A stretch of DNA of 8,790 nucleotides from Pseudomonadota bacterium (GCA_021798375.1 JAJZHU010000081.1:1-8790); one strand, 5' to 3'. Numbered from the stretch's first letter, positions 1 through 5,696 are shown. Made by a program: numbers and translations. The notes: generated by a model from the sequence alone, not told the origin.

Positions 1-19
1 AACAGGTGTTTTAAAAATA

Positions 20-1111
20 TCACTCCGCTCTTTCGCTGTCCGCCCGCATTTTTAAGTAGCGCCGCATCGCCACCGAAGCCCGATCGCTGCCGATCGAAAT
101 TTCGTAAAACTCGTCGTCCGCGCGTTCCAGCGCGTCTTCGACCAAGGCGAGACCCACCACATCTTCATTAAAGGCGGCGAATAGATTTTCATGCATGAAC
201 TCGCCGATGGCCGTGTCCTCAAGCGCGAAATTCCGGCCATGCAGAATGAAATAATGGGTGGAACTATGCGTTTCCGGCGTTACCAGATGCGCGGTTTTGA
301 TCTGGAATTCCGGGCGCGTTTCGGCGGGTAGGGTGCTTTCATAGAAGGTTACCGAGACTTCGTGCAGGCTTGGCGCGACGAAACGCGATTGCGCGATGCG
401 GGCCGCGGTTTCGCTGCCTTCGAGCCCGGTGGGCTTGCCCCATACCGGTGGCAATTTGGTCGGCACGACATTGCGGCGCAAAATAAATTCGTGCTCGTTC
501 AGCACCACATCGAATTGCGCCTTGGCGTAATCCGGTGTGCCGATGGTGTCGGCGTGAAGATAGGTCAGATGGGTCAGATCCATCAGATTTTCATGCAGGC
601 TGACATAATTACCCTTCAGGTGCATGGCGCCATTGGTGCGGGCCCATTCGGACGCAACCATCCAGGGTTGGGTTGGCATGTGCGCCGTGTCGGCCGCAGT
701 CTTGTCGCCCATCCAGATCCAGATCAGAGCGCCCTGTTCTATCAGCTTATAGCTGCGCACGCCCGTGTTCTTGGGGCATTTTTCCTGCGATGGCACCTCG
801 ATCCAATTGCCCTCGGCGTCATAGCGGATACCGTGATAGCGGCAAACAATGGTGTCGCCATCGAGCGTGCTGGCCGATAGCGGATAAGAACGATGCGCGC
901 AGCGGTCGTCCATGGCGACTGCCTCGCCGGCCTGGGTGCGGAAAAACACGATGGAACGCCCCAGAATGGTGCGCTTGAACAGCGTGCGGTTCACCTCGCC
1001 GGCCATCGCCGCCACATACCACTCGTTGAAAATAAATTGGGTTTGGCGTGAGGCCAGTTTGGCCATTGCGCTTTGCGCGCCATGCATAACGGCCGGGTTG
1101 GGTTGTGTCAT
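20..1111 (-). CDS. VanA-like Rieske [2Fe-2S] non-haem iron oxygenase (aromatic O-demethylase or hydroxylase, oxygenase component)
   Basis: 363 aa, full length for the VanA/phthalate-family oxygenase alpha subunit. The N-terminal Rieske domain shows C71-x-H73 and C90-x2-H93 as cluster ligands. The catalytic domain has the motif NLMDLTHLTYLH, giving H181 and H186 as mononuclear iron ligands, with D317 in FNEDVVG as the likely third. Enzymes of this family take electrons from a separate ferredoxin reductase (VanB type) and typically O-demethylate vanillate-like methoxyaromatics or hydroxylate rings in the cytoplasm. No reductase lies in the window, so it must be supplied elsewhere. On the minus strand GGGAG (plus-strand 1118-1122) lies 6 nt before the ATG, which supports the start. 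The gene is divergent from the LuxR-type regulator. A role upstream of the ring-cleavage genes, such as freeing homoprotocatechuate from homovanillate, is inferred from context only. Family assignment is firm; substrate is unknown. Confidence 0.9.
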   Translation of the reverse strand: MTQPNPAVMHGAQSAMAKLASRQTQFIFNEWYVAAMAGEVNRTLFKRTILGRSIVFFRTQAGEAVAMDDRCAHRSYPLSASTLDGDTIVCRYHGIRYDAEGNWIEVPSQEKCPKNTGVRSYKLIEQGALIWIWMGDKTAADTAHMPTQPWMVASEWARTNGAMHLKGNYVSLHENLMDLTHLTYLHADTIGTPDYAKAQFDVVLNEHEFILRRNVVPTKLPPVWGKPTGLEGSETAARIAQSRFVAPSLHEVSVTFYESTLPAETRPEFQIKTAHLVTPETHSSTHYFILHGRNFALEDTAIGEFMHENLFAAFNEDVVGLALVEDALERADDEFYEISIGSDRASVAMRRYLKMRADSERAE

Positions 1112-1233
1112 TCGATGCTCCCGTGGGGTTTTTAGGGCAAACTTGGCGTTGCCGGCCTTGATCTTGGGGTTTGTCTTTACACCTCCGCGCAGCGGGGACT
1201 ATCCTCATCAATGAGGACAAATTCGGGCCACAA
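1112..1233. promoter_or_regulatory. Divergent intergenic region between Rieske oxygenase and LuxR-type regulator
   Basis: These 122 bases must hold the promoters of both divergent genes. A perfect 7-bp inverted repeat TCCTCAT-CA-ATGAGGA lies at 1202-1217, inside a looser frame of TTTGTC (1170-1175) and GACAAA (1216-1221). A further short stem, CCGC-GCA-GCGG, lies at 1185-1195. I could not identify convincing -35/-10 boxes for either gene by eye. The repeats suit a regulator binding site close to the regulator's own start, but this is inferred. Confidence 0.5.
1200..1219. promoter_or_regulatory. Candidate 20-bp operator (lux-box-sized inverted repeat)
   Basis: An imperfect 20-bp dyad with arms TATCCTCAT and ATGAGGACA (8 of 9 positions complementary) sits 14 bases before the regulator's ATG. 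It shares the outer pattern T-x-TC ... GGACA and 12 of 20 positions with a second dyad at 2036-2055 upstream of the hpaD-like gene. LuxR-family proteins commonly bind dyads of about this size. Binding by the local regulator is inferred. Confidence 0.35.
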
Positions 1234-2010
1234 ATGCATAATATCGATCTGGTTGCGGCTTTTGCCGCCGCAGTGAACGAAATCGGCACGCCACGTTTCG
1301 ATGCGGCGTTGTTGGCGGCGGTCGAACATTTTACGCCAATAGATTTTATCGCCGGTGTTACATATCGCGAGGATGAGGGCCTGAAGGCGTTGAACATCGC
1401 CAGCCGGCACGCACTTTCAACGGCGCGCTCCTTGACTCGTAATTATCTCGCCCATCATTTTTCGTTCGACCCCAATTACAAGGAACTGAAGCGAGTCCGT
1501 GAAAACCAGAAAGTTTTGGTTTTGCGCCATGATCCGCGTAAGCTGCTTTCACGGCGCTATGAAGAAAGATTCTATAAATCTGTCGGTATCGTCGATAAAA
1601 TATCTTATATCTGGCGGCAAGCCGATACGGTATTTTACATAAATTTCTATCGTCTGGGCGCCCATGGTCATTATGGCGGCGCGGATGTGCAGGGGTTTGA
1701 AACTCTTGCTCCGTTGGTGGCGGCGTTGGTTGCGCGCCATGCCAGCCGCAACCGGTTTGAGGCCGCGATCAACAGCAACGCTCCGTTGGCTGTGGCTGAA
1801 TGTATCGTCGGGCTGCTGAGCAATCAGTTGAGCGCGCGGGAGCGTGAAGTTTTGTCGCGTGTATTGTTGGGCATGACCAACGCCGGCATCGCGCTGGAAT
1901 TGGGGGTTGCCCCAACCAGCGTGATTACCTTTCGCAAGCGCGCCTATCAGAAGTTGGGGATCGCCTCGCAGGCCGAGTTGTTCAGCCTTGGTCTGCGTTG
2001 TTTGTCGTGA
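1234..2010 (+). CDS. LuxR-type (GerE HTH) transcriptional regulator
   Basis: 258 aa from the ATG at 1234. The C-terminal about 60 residues (199-256) are a typical LuxR/GerE helix-turn-helix: LSAREREVL, then GMTNAGIALELGVAPTSV (recognition region) and KRAYQKLGIASQAEL. The N-terminal about 180 residues are a putative sensing domain that I cannot assign. It lacks a response-regulator Asp pocket, and I see no clear autoinducer-binding signature, though it has the size of one. A TTG at 1171 would add 21 residues, but that extension covers the inverted repeats, so the ATG is preferred; GAGGA at 1213-1217 is rather far from it, so the start is not certain. The gene lies between the Rieske gene and the ring-cleavage genes and is probably their local regulator. 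Known hpa regulators are MarR-type (HpaR) and AraC-type (HpaA), so a LuxR-type protein here is unusual. Confidence 0.85.
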   Translation: MHNIDLVAAFAAAVNEIGTPRFDAALLAAVEHFTPIDFIAGVTYREDEGLKALNIASRHALSTARSLTRNYLAHHFSFDPNYKELKRVRENQKVLVLRHDPRKLLSRRYEERFYKSVGIVDKISYIWRQADTVFYINFYRLGAHGHYGGADVQGFETLAPLVAALVARHASRNRFEAAINSNAPLAVAECIVGLLSNQLSAREREVLSRVLLGMTNAGIALELGVAPTSVITFRKRAYQKLGIASQAELFSLGLRCLS

Positions 2011-2035
2011 TCGCTTGAGGTTGTCCAACGTGAAA

Positions 2036-2055
2036 TGTCTCCCTTATCGGGGACA
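2036..2055. promoter_or_regulatory. Candidate second operator or hairpin upstream of the hpaD-like gene
   Basis: Imperfect 20-bp dyad TGTCTCCC-TTAT-CGGGGACA (6 of 8 arm positions complementary), located 26 bases after the regulator stop. It lies inside a wider repeat GTTGTCC (2020-2026) / GGACAAC (2051-2057). It resembles the dyad at 1200-1219, so it may be a second site for the same regulator. It could alternatively be a weak hairpin in the regulator's 3' end; there is no T-run after it. Confidence 0.3.
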
Positions 2056-2192
2056 ACATGATCGACAACTGCGTCCTTGCGCCGAAGTAATAAACATGTT
2101 AACTATGCCGCCATAAGGCTAAAGATCACGTCGTCGCTCGCGTTGGATTTACGTGTGGTTGTGAAAGTGATGCGGTTTGGGAATTGGTTGGC

Positions 2193-2241
2193 CAGGGAAT
2201 GCGCTTGTGTGAAGAATTTCACATGACAAGCGCGTTCCCTG
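2193..2241 (+). repeat. Long hairpin in the leader of the hpaD-like gene
   Basis: CAGGGAATGCGCTTG (2193-2207) pairs with 2227-2241 over 15 bp with one G-U wobble. TGTGAA (2208-2213) pairs with TTCACA (2218-2223). A 3-nt bulge (2224-2226) and a GAAT loop separate these parts. The hairpin ends 35 nt before the ATG at 2277. A run of six T follows at 2254-2259, but 12 nt after the stem, too far for a standard intrinsic terminator. Possible roles are a REP-like element, an mRNA-stabilising leader structure or an attenuator. An open frame from 2184 runs through it, so that upstream extension is very unlikely to be coding. Confidence 0.7.
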
Positions 2242-2276
2242 CGGATTTCTGTGTTTTTTATGTGGGAATAAAGACA

Positions 2277-3125
2277 ATGGGTGAAGTCGTTCTGGCGGCC
2301 AAGATAACGCATGTGCCTTCAATTTTGATCTCTGAACGTGAAGGGCCGCTGAAGGGCCGCCGTCAGATCATGATCGACACGCTGCGCGAGCTGGGGCGGC
2401 GTGCCAAAGAGCGCGGCGCGGACACATTTTTTATTTTCGATACACATTGGATATCAAATTTCGGCTGCCACATGAATGCAAATCCCCGTCATCGTGGAGT
2501 ATATACCAGCCACGAGGCGCCGCATATGATTCAAAACATGGAATATGATTACCCCGGCGACCCCGATCTTGCCGATGCCATTGCCGTCGAGGCAAGCAAA
2601 GACGGTCTGGAGGTTTTGGCCCACCAGGTGGCGACGTTGCCGTTGGAATATGGCACCATCGTGCCGATGCATTATATGAATGAAGGTGGATGGGCGCGGG
2701 TTTTGTCGGTCGCGGCGCCCATCTTCGCGTCATGGGAAGAAAATCGGCGTTTTGGCGCGGCCGCCATGCGCGCCATTCGGAAATCAAATCGCAAGGTGGC
2801 TGTTCTGGCCTCGGGGTCTTTGTCGCATAAATTGGTCTCCAATGCCGAAGTTGGCGACGGGCAATGGGATAAAGTTGGCAGTGAATTCAATCGACAGATG
2901 GATTTGCGCGTGATGGATTTGTGGGATCAAGGACGTTACGCCGAATTCGCGCGGATGCTGCCCGAATATACCACCAAATGTAACGGTGAGGCATTGATGG
3001 CCGATACGGTGATGCTGTTTGGCTTGCTGGGTTGGGATCAATATAAGGGCAGGGCGGAGGTTCTGTGCCCCTATTTCCCATCCAGCGGCAGCGGCCAGGT
3101 GAATGTCGAGTTCCATTTGGATTGA
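2277..3125 (+). CDS. hpaD: HpaD-like 3,4-dihydroxyphenylacetate (homoprotocatechuate) 2,3-dioxygenase, LigB-type extradiol
   Basis: 282 aa, the normal length of enterobacterial HpaD, which it follows closely from recalled sequence: AAKITHVPS, FDTHW, GVYTS, LEYGTIVPM, VAVLASGSLSH, DTVMLFGLLGWD and the PSSGSGQVN end. It is a class III (LigB-fold) extradiol dioxygenase that opens homoprotocatechuate to 5-carboxymethyl-2-hydroxymuconate semialdehyde with O2. By family alignment the iron ligands are H12, H57 and E238, with H184 as the likely acid/base. I chose the ATG at 2277 because homology begins at once (MGEVVLAAKITH), whereas the frame from 2184 adds 31 residues that overlie a hairpin. The ribosome site (GGGAAT or AAAG) is weak. 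The gene is followed by a hairpin and a new promoter, so it may be transcribed separately from the next genes. Exact ring substrate is not proven. Confidence 0.88.
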   Translation: MGEVVLAAKITHVPSILISEREGPLKGRRQIMIDTLRELGRRAKERGADTFFIFDTHWISNFGCHMNANPRHRGVYTSHEAPHMIQNMEYDYPGDPDLADAIAVEASKDGLEVLAHQVATLPLEYGTIVPMHYMNEGGWARVLSVAAPIFASWEENRRFGAAAMRAIRKSNRKVAVLASGSLSHKLVSNAEVGDGQWDKVGSEFNRQMDLRVMDLWDQGRYAEFARMLPEYTTKCNGEALMADTVMLFGLLGWDQYKGRAEVLCPYFPSSGSGQVNVEFHLD

Positions 3126-3126
3126 C

Positions 3127-3177
3127 GCACGGCAACGCCGGAATTGCCCGTGATCCGGGGCAATCCCGGCGTTGTGC
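3127..3177 (+). repeat. Long hairpin after the hpaD-like stop codon (possible terminator or REP-like element)
   Basis: It begins 2 nt after the stop. CAACGCCGG (3133-3141) pairs with CCGGCGTTG (3166-3174). After one A/C mismatch, ATTGCCC (3143-3149) pairs with GGGCAAT (3158-3164) over an 8-nt loop. GCA (3127-3129) pairs with TGC (3175-3177) across a 3-nt bulge. That is about 19 bp in all. No proper T-run follows (only ATGCTTTAC), so Rho-independent termination is plausible but weak; protection of the hpaD mRNA 3' end is another option. The promoter starts 5 nt later. Confidence 0.7.
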
Positions 3178-3181
3178 ATGC

Positions 3182-3210
3182 TTTACAAGTTATCATGTTA
3201 AGTATATACT
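3182..3210 (+). promoter_or_regulatory. Sigma70-type promoter for the ligA-ligB-hpaF-hpaH operon
   Basis: TTTACA at 3182-3187 (5 of 6 to TTGACA), a 17-nt spacer, and TATACT at 3205-3210 (5 of 6 to TATAAT). The start point would be near 3217, leaving a leader of about 23 nt that holds the GGGAGG ribosome site. This is the best promoter match I found in the window. It implies that the coupled genes downstream can be transcribed independently of the hpaD-like gene. Confidence 0.7.
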
Positions 3211-3226
3211 CCGGGCGATCATTTAC

Positions 3227-3232
3227 GGGAGG
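3227..3232 (+). promoter_or_regulatory. Ribosome binding site that fixes the LigA-like start
   Basis: GGGAGG with a 7-nt spacer to the ATG at 3240. The same frame is open from 3144, but that stretch covers the hairpin and the promoter, so the ATG at 3240 is taken as the start. Confidence 0.75.
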
Positions 3233-3239
3233 CGCCCTC

Positions 3240-3563
3240 ATGAGCCTATATCAGCTTTCCAAGCTGCTTTTCCGGTTGAATCGTGATCCACAGGCGCAGG
3301 CGGTTTTTCTGTCAAAGCCCGAGACCTTGCTGGCTGATTACAATCTGACAGAGGAGGAGCGCCAGGCGTTTCTCTCGCGTGATGTCGGGCTGCTTTATAT
3401 CCTGGGAGTGAATGGTCAGATATTGATGCATTTCGCGGCGTTGTGCGGCATCGAATGGTCCGATTATCTTCAGCGCATGCGTGACGCCATTAAGCAATAT
3501 GGGCCCGTGCGGGCTGGAATTTACGCCATGACAACATCGCCAGATGAAAAGGTTGCCGGATGA
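3240..3563 (+). CDS. LigA-like small (alpha) subunit of an extradiol dioxygenase
   Basis: 107 aa, helical, with the LigA-family pattern: SLYQLSKLLFRLNRD, then KPETLLADYNLTEEERQAFLSRDVG, then LLYILGVNGQILMHFAALCGI. In protocatechuate 4,5-dioxygenase the LigA subunit caps the active site of the LigB catalytic subunit and has no metal of its own. This copy is shorter than LigA of Sphingobium (about 139 aa). Its stop overlaps the start of the LigB-like gene (ATGA, 3560-3563), as expected for two subunits made together. It is the first gene of a run that continues into hpaF- and hpaH-like genes. Family is fairly certain; the substrate of the pair is unknown. Confidence 0.82.
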   Translation: MSLYQLSKLLFRLNRDPQAQAVFLSKPETLLADYNLTEEERQAFLSRDVGLLYILGVNGQILMHFAALCGIEWSDYLQRMRDAIKQYGPVRAGIYAMTTSPDEKVAG

Positions 3564-4378
3564 GTCTCGTATTTGCGGGTATTACCAGTCACGCTCCGGG
3601 CATTACCGGGCGCGCAGATCGCGCATCCGAAGCGCAGAAAAATGCGTTTTATGCGGGTCTGGAACGGTTGCGTGCGGCGTTGGAGGCATCACGTCCCGAC
3701 GCGGTGATTATTCTGGCCGCCGAGCATTTCGCCAATTTCTTCATGAATAACATGCCGGCCTATGCGATGGGCATGGGCGAGGAATATGATGGTCCGATCG
3801 AGGATCCGGAATGGCTGCGGATTCCGCATCGCGTGGTCAAAGGCGCGCCCGATCTGGGGCGGCGTTTGATCGCCAATATATTGCAGACGGTCGATGTTGC
3901 CTATGCCGAGGAATGGCGTTTCGATCATGGCGTGATGGTGCCTCTGCATTTTCTGGATCCCAATAATCGCATGACCATCATCCCGGCGAATATCAATTGC
4001 CAGGGGCCGCCGTTGACGCCGCTGCACCGTGCCTGGGCATTTGGCAAAGCGATTCGCCGTGCCGCCGACGCGGCGCCTGAACGCATCGCGTTGGTCGGCA
4101 CCGGCGGCATTTCGCACTGGCCGGCGACGCCCGATAGCGGTCGCATCAACGAAGCATGGGATCGGGAGTTTCTTGATCGCTGGGCGCGCAATGACAAGGA
4201 TGCCATGTTGTCCTACACCGACGAGGAAACCTATCGTGATGCGGGGCAGGGCGGGTTTGAAATTCGCACCTTCATCACAACCGCGGCGGCGGCGGGTGGC
4301 AAGGGCGATGTGTGGTATTACGAGCCTATTCCAATTTTCGCGGTCGGCTGCACGGCAGCGGTGATGGAGATCGTTTGA
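3560..4378 (+). CDS. LigB-like catalytic (beta) subunit of a second extradiol ring-cleavage dioxygenase
   Basis: 272 aa, LigB fold. Likely iron ligands are H11 (ITSHAPG), H56 (LAAEHFANF) and E234 (GGFEIRT), with H186 (GTGGISHWP) as the probable catalytic base and H123 (RFDHG) nearby; all are intact. It pairs with the LigA-like protein encoded just upstream (4-nt overlap) and overlaps the next gene by 1 nt (TGATG). It is clearly different in sequence from the HpaD-like protein, so it is not a recent duplicate. Members of this family cleave protocatechuate, gallate and related catechols, and also some aminophenols and hydroxypyridones, so the name protocatechuate 4,5-dioxygenase should not be assumed. 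Its place inside an hpa-type operon suggests that its product feeds HpaF/HpaH/HpaI chemistry, but this is inference. Confidence 0.85.
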   Translation: MSLVFAGITSHAPGITGRADRASEAQKNAFYAGLERLRAALEASRPDAVIILAAEHFANFFMNNMPAYAMGMGEEYDGPIEDPEWLRIPHRVVKGAPDLGRRLIANILQTVDVAYAEEWRFDHGVMVPLHFLDPNNRMTIIPANINCQGPPLTPLHRAWAFGKAIRRAADAAPERIALVGTGGISHWPATPDSGRINEAWDREFLDRWARNDKDAMLSYTDEETYRDAGQGGFEIRTFITTAAAAGGKGDVWYYEPIPIFAVGCTAAVMEIV

Positions 4379-4773
4379 TGGCTCACGCGATTGTGGAATG
4401 GACCGATAATCTTGAAACAAATGGGTTTAAAATCAGGCCGTTGTTGGAATTGATCGCGGCGGCGATGCGCGATTCAGGGGGCGTGTTTCCCTGGGGTGGA
4501 ATACGCATTCGTGGCATACGCCTGACCGATTATGTGATAGCCGACGATGCGGCGGATGATGCATTTATCAATATCACCGTTAAAATGGGCGCGGGGCGCG
4601 GCGCCGAGTTCAAGCAAACATTCTTCACCAATTTGTTTGGTCAAATCAAAGCGCATTTGGAACCGTTGTTCGCGGCAAGATTTTTGGCGCTTTCGATGTA
4701 TGTGGAAGAAGCCGACGAAGCCGGCAGTTTCAAGCATAACAATCTTCATGTTCGTTTTAGAAAGTCTTCTTAA
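4378..4773 (+). CDS. hpaF: HpaF-like 5-carboxymethyl-2-hydroxymuconate isomerase homologue lacking the catalytic N-terminal proline
   Basis: 131 aa. It matches CHMI (HpaF/HpcD, tautomerase fold) along its length: IVEWTDN, GVFPWGGIRIRG, INITVKMGAGR, LFGQIKAHLEPLFAARFLALS and FKHNNLHVRF. The family isomerises 5-carboxymethyl-2-hydroxymuconate to 5-oxopent-3-ene-1,2,5-tricarboxylate, using as base the proline exposed when the initiator Met is removed. Here residue 2 is Ala (codons ATG GCT CAC), so that residue is missing, while the nearby arginines (R43, R45) are kept. The start is well fixed by its overlap with the upstream stop (TGATG) and by homology starting at once, so a wrong start does not explain the loss. 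The stop overlaps the hpaH start (TAATG). Either activity is altered or another residue serves. The symbol denotes homology, not proven activity. Confidence 0.85.
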   Translation: MAHAIVEWTDNLETNGFKIRPLLELIAAAMRDSGGVFPWGGIRIRGIRLTDYVIADDAADDAFINITVKMGAGRGAEFKQTFFTNLFGQIKAHLEPLFAARFLALSMYVEEADEAGSFKHNNLHVRFRKSS

Positions 4774-5579
4774 TGGCCCTTGATCCCAGCGTCATTGCCC
4801 AATTGGCCGATCAATTGGATCACGCGGAGCAGACTCGGACGCAAATATCGCAATTCTCGCTCGCTTACCCCGAGATGACCATCGAAGATGGCTATACGGT
4901 GCAACGCGCGTGGGTGGCCATGAAAATCGCTGCGGGCCGAAAGATGATCGGCCATAAGATTGGCCTGACCAGTCGCGCCATGCAGCGTTCCTCGAACATC
5001 GATGAACCCGACTATGGCACCTTGCTGGATGATATGCTGTTTCCAAACGGGTTCGATATTCCCATCAAGCGTTTTATCGAACCGCGGGTTGAAGTGGAAT
5101 TGGCGTTTATTCTGAAATCCCCCTTGCGCGGGCCGGGGGTTACGATTTTTGATGTGTTGAATGCCACCGATTATATCGTTCCGGCGATCGAAATTATCGA
5201 CGCGCGCATTGGGCGGATCGACGCCAAAACCGGCGTTACGCGCAAAGTGTTCGATACGATTTCCGACAATGCCGCCAACGCCGGTCTGGTGTTGGGTGGG
5301 CGGCCGGTGAAACCGAACGATGTCGATTTGCGTTGGGTTGCGGCGCTGATTCATCGCAACGGCGTGATCGAGGATTCCGGCGTTGCGGCAGCGGTGCTTG
5401 GCCATCCGGCGCATGGCGTGGCATGGCTTGCCAATAAATTGGCGCCTTACGGTGAATATTTGGATACTGGTGAGATTATTCTGGGTGGATCTTTCACAGC
5501 ACCGGCATTCGCCAATGTAGGTGACAGTTTTCACGTTGATTATGGCTCGCTTGGTTCCATTTCCGTTCGTTTCGCGTAG
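4773..5579 (+). CDS. hpaH: 2-oxo-hept-4-ene-1,7-dioate hydratase (HpaH)
   Basis: 268 aa, usual length, and very like enterobacterial HpaH: GHKIGLTSRAMQ, EPDYGTLLDDM, NATDYIVPAIEIIDARI, KVFDTISDNAANAG, HGVAWLANKLAPY and ILGGSFTAP, ending FHVDYGSLGSISVRF. It belongs to the MhpD/HpaH hydratase group of the FAH superfamily. E107 and E109 in PRVEVEL and E140 in PAIEIID are the expected divalent metal ligands. It adds water to 2-oxohept-4-ene-1,7-dioate to give the substrate of HpaI. The start overlaps the hpaF stop by 1 nt, indicating translational coupling. Its TAG stop coincides with the first bases of a REP-like hairpin. This is one of the firmest assignments in the window and is the main reason to read the locus as an hpa-type pathway. 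Confidence 0.93.
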   Translation: MALDPSVIAQLADQLDHAEQTRTQISQFSLAYPEMTIEDGYTVQRAWVAMKIAAGRKMIGHKIGLTSRAMQRSSNIDEPDYGTLLDDMLFPNGFDIPIKRFIEPRVEVELAFILKSPLRGPGVTIFDVLNATDYIVPAIEIIDARIGRIDAKTGVTRKVFDTISDNAANAGLVLGGRPVKPNDVDLRWVAALIHRNGVIEDSGVAAAVLGHPAHGVAWLANKLAPYGEYLDTGEIILGGSFTAPAFANVGDSFHVDYGSLGSISVRFA

Positions 5580-5625
5580 AGCAATATGCGGTCTCTTGTG
5601 CTCACTCGACCGCATGAAATTGCTC
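5579..5625 (+). repeat. REP-like hairpin, first of a tandem pair
   Basis: GAGCAAT (5579-5585) pairs with ATTGCTC (5619-5625), and ATGCGGTC (5586-5593) pairs with GACCGCAT (5608-5615). A 3-nt bulge GAA lies on the 3' arm, with a 14-nt loop. The left arm begins in the hpaH stop codon (TAGAGC). No T-run follows. The neighbouring hairpin also begins TAGAGC, which suggests two members of one repeat class. Confidence 0.7.
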
Positions 5626-5640
5626 GCCAAAATATAGATC

Positions 5641-5692
5641 TAGAGCGCGATGAGACTTTAGATCCAAGTAAACCTAATCTCATCGTGCTCTA
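5641..5692 (+). repeat. REP-like or terminator-like hairpin, second of the pair, directly before hpaI
   Basis: TAGAGCGCGATGAGA (5641-5655) pairs with TCTCATCGTGCTCTA (5678-5692) over 15 bp with a single G-U wobble. TTAG (5658-5661) and CTAA (5674-5677) can extend the stem. GGGG (5693-5696) and six T (5697-5702) follow, then the hpaI ATG. Stem plus T-run resembles an intrinsic terminator placed exactly at the start of hpaI. The palindrome starting TAGAGC also looks like a dispersed genomic repeat; which it is cannot be settled from one window. Confidence 0.7.
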
Positions 5693-5696
5693 GGGG
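5693..5696 (+). promoter_or_regulatory. Probable ribosome binding site of hpaI, abutting the hairpin
   Basis: GGGG (AGGGG with the last stem base) lies 6 nt before the ATG at 5703, the 6 nt being all T. It is the only purine-rich stretch available. Because it touches the hairpin's 3' arm, the fold could affect translation of hpaI. Confidence 0.45.

Noticed and set aside
1171..1233. TTG start extending the LuxR-type regulator by 21 residues
   Set aside because: The extension covers the inverted repeats of the divergent region and has no clear ribosome site.
1549..2028. 159-codon minus-strand frame opposite the LuxR-type regulator
   Set aside because: The sense strand encodes a clear GerE helix-turn-helix in this same stretch.
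2058..2090. Ten-codon ATG frame that might be a leader peptide
   Set aside because: It has no ribosome site or repeated regulatory codons; frames this short arise often by chance.
2184..2276. Upstream start giving a longer HpaD-like protein
   Set aside because: The extra 31 codons overlie a 21-bp hairpin and have no counterpart in HpaD, whose homology begins at the ATG at 2277.
3689..4420. 243-codon minus-strand frame opposite the LigB-like gene
   Set aside because: The sense strand holds an intact metal site and tight gene overlaps; the antisense product has no recognisable features.
4770..5630. 286-codon minus-strand frame opposite hpaH
   Set aside because: It is a shadow of a strongly supported hydratase gene, with no family motifs.
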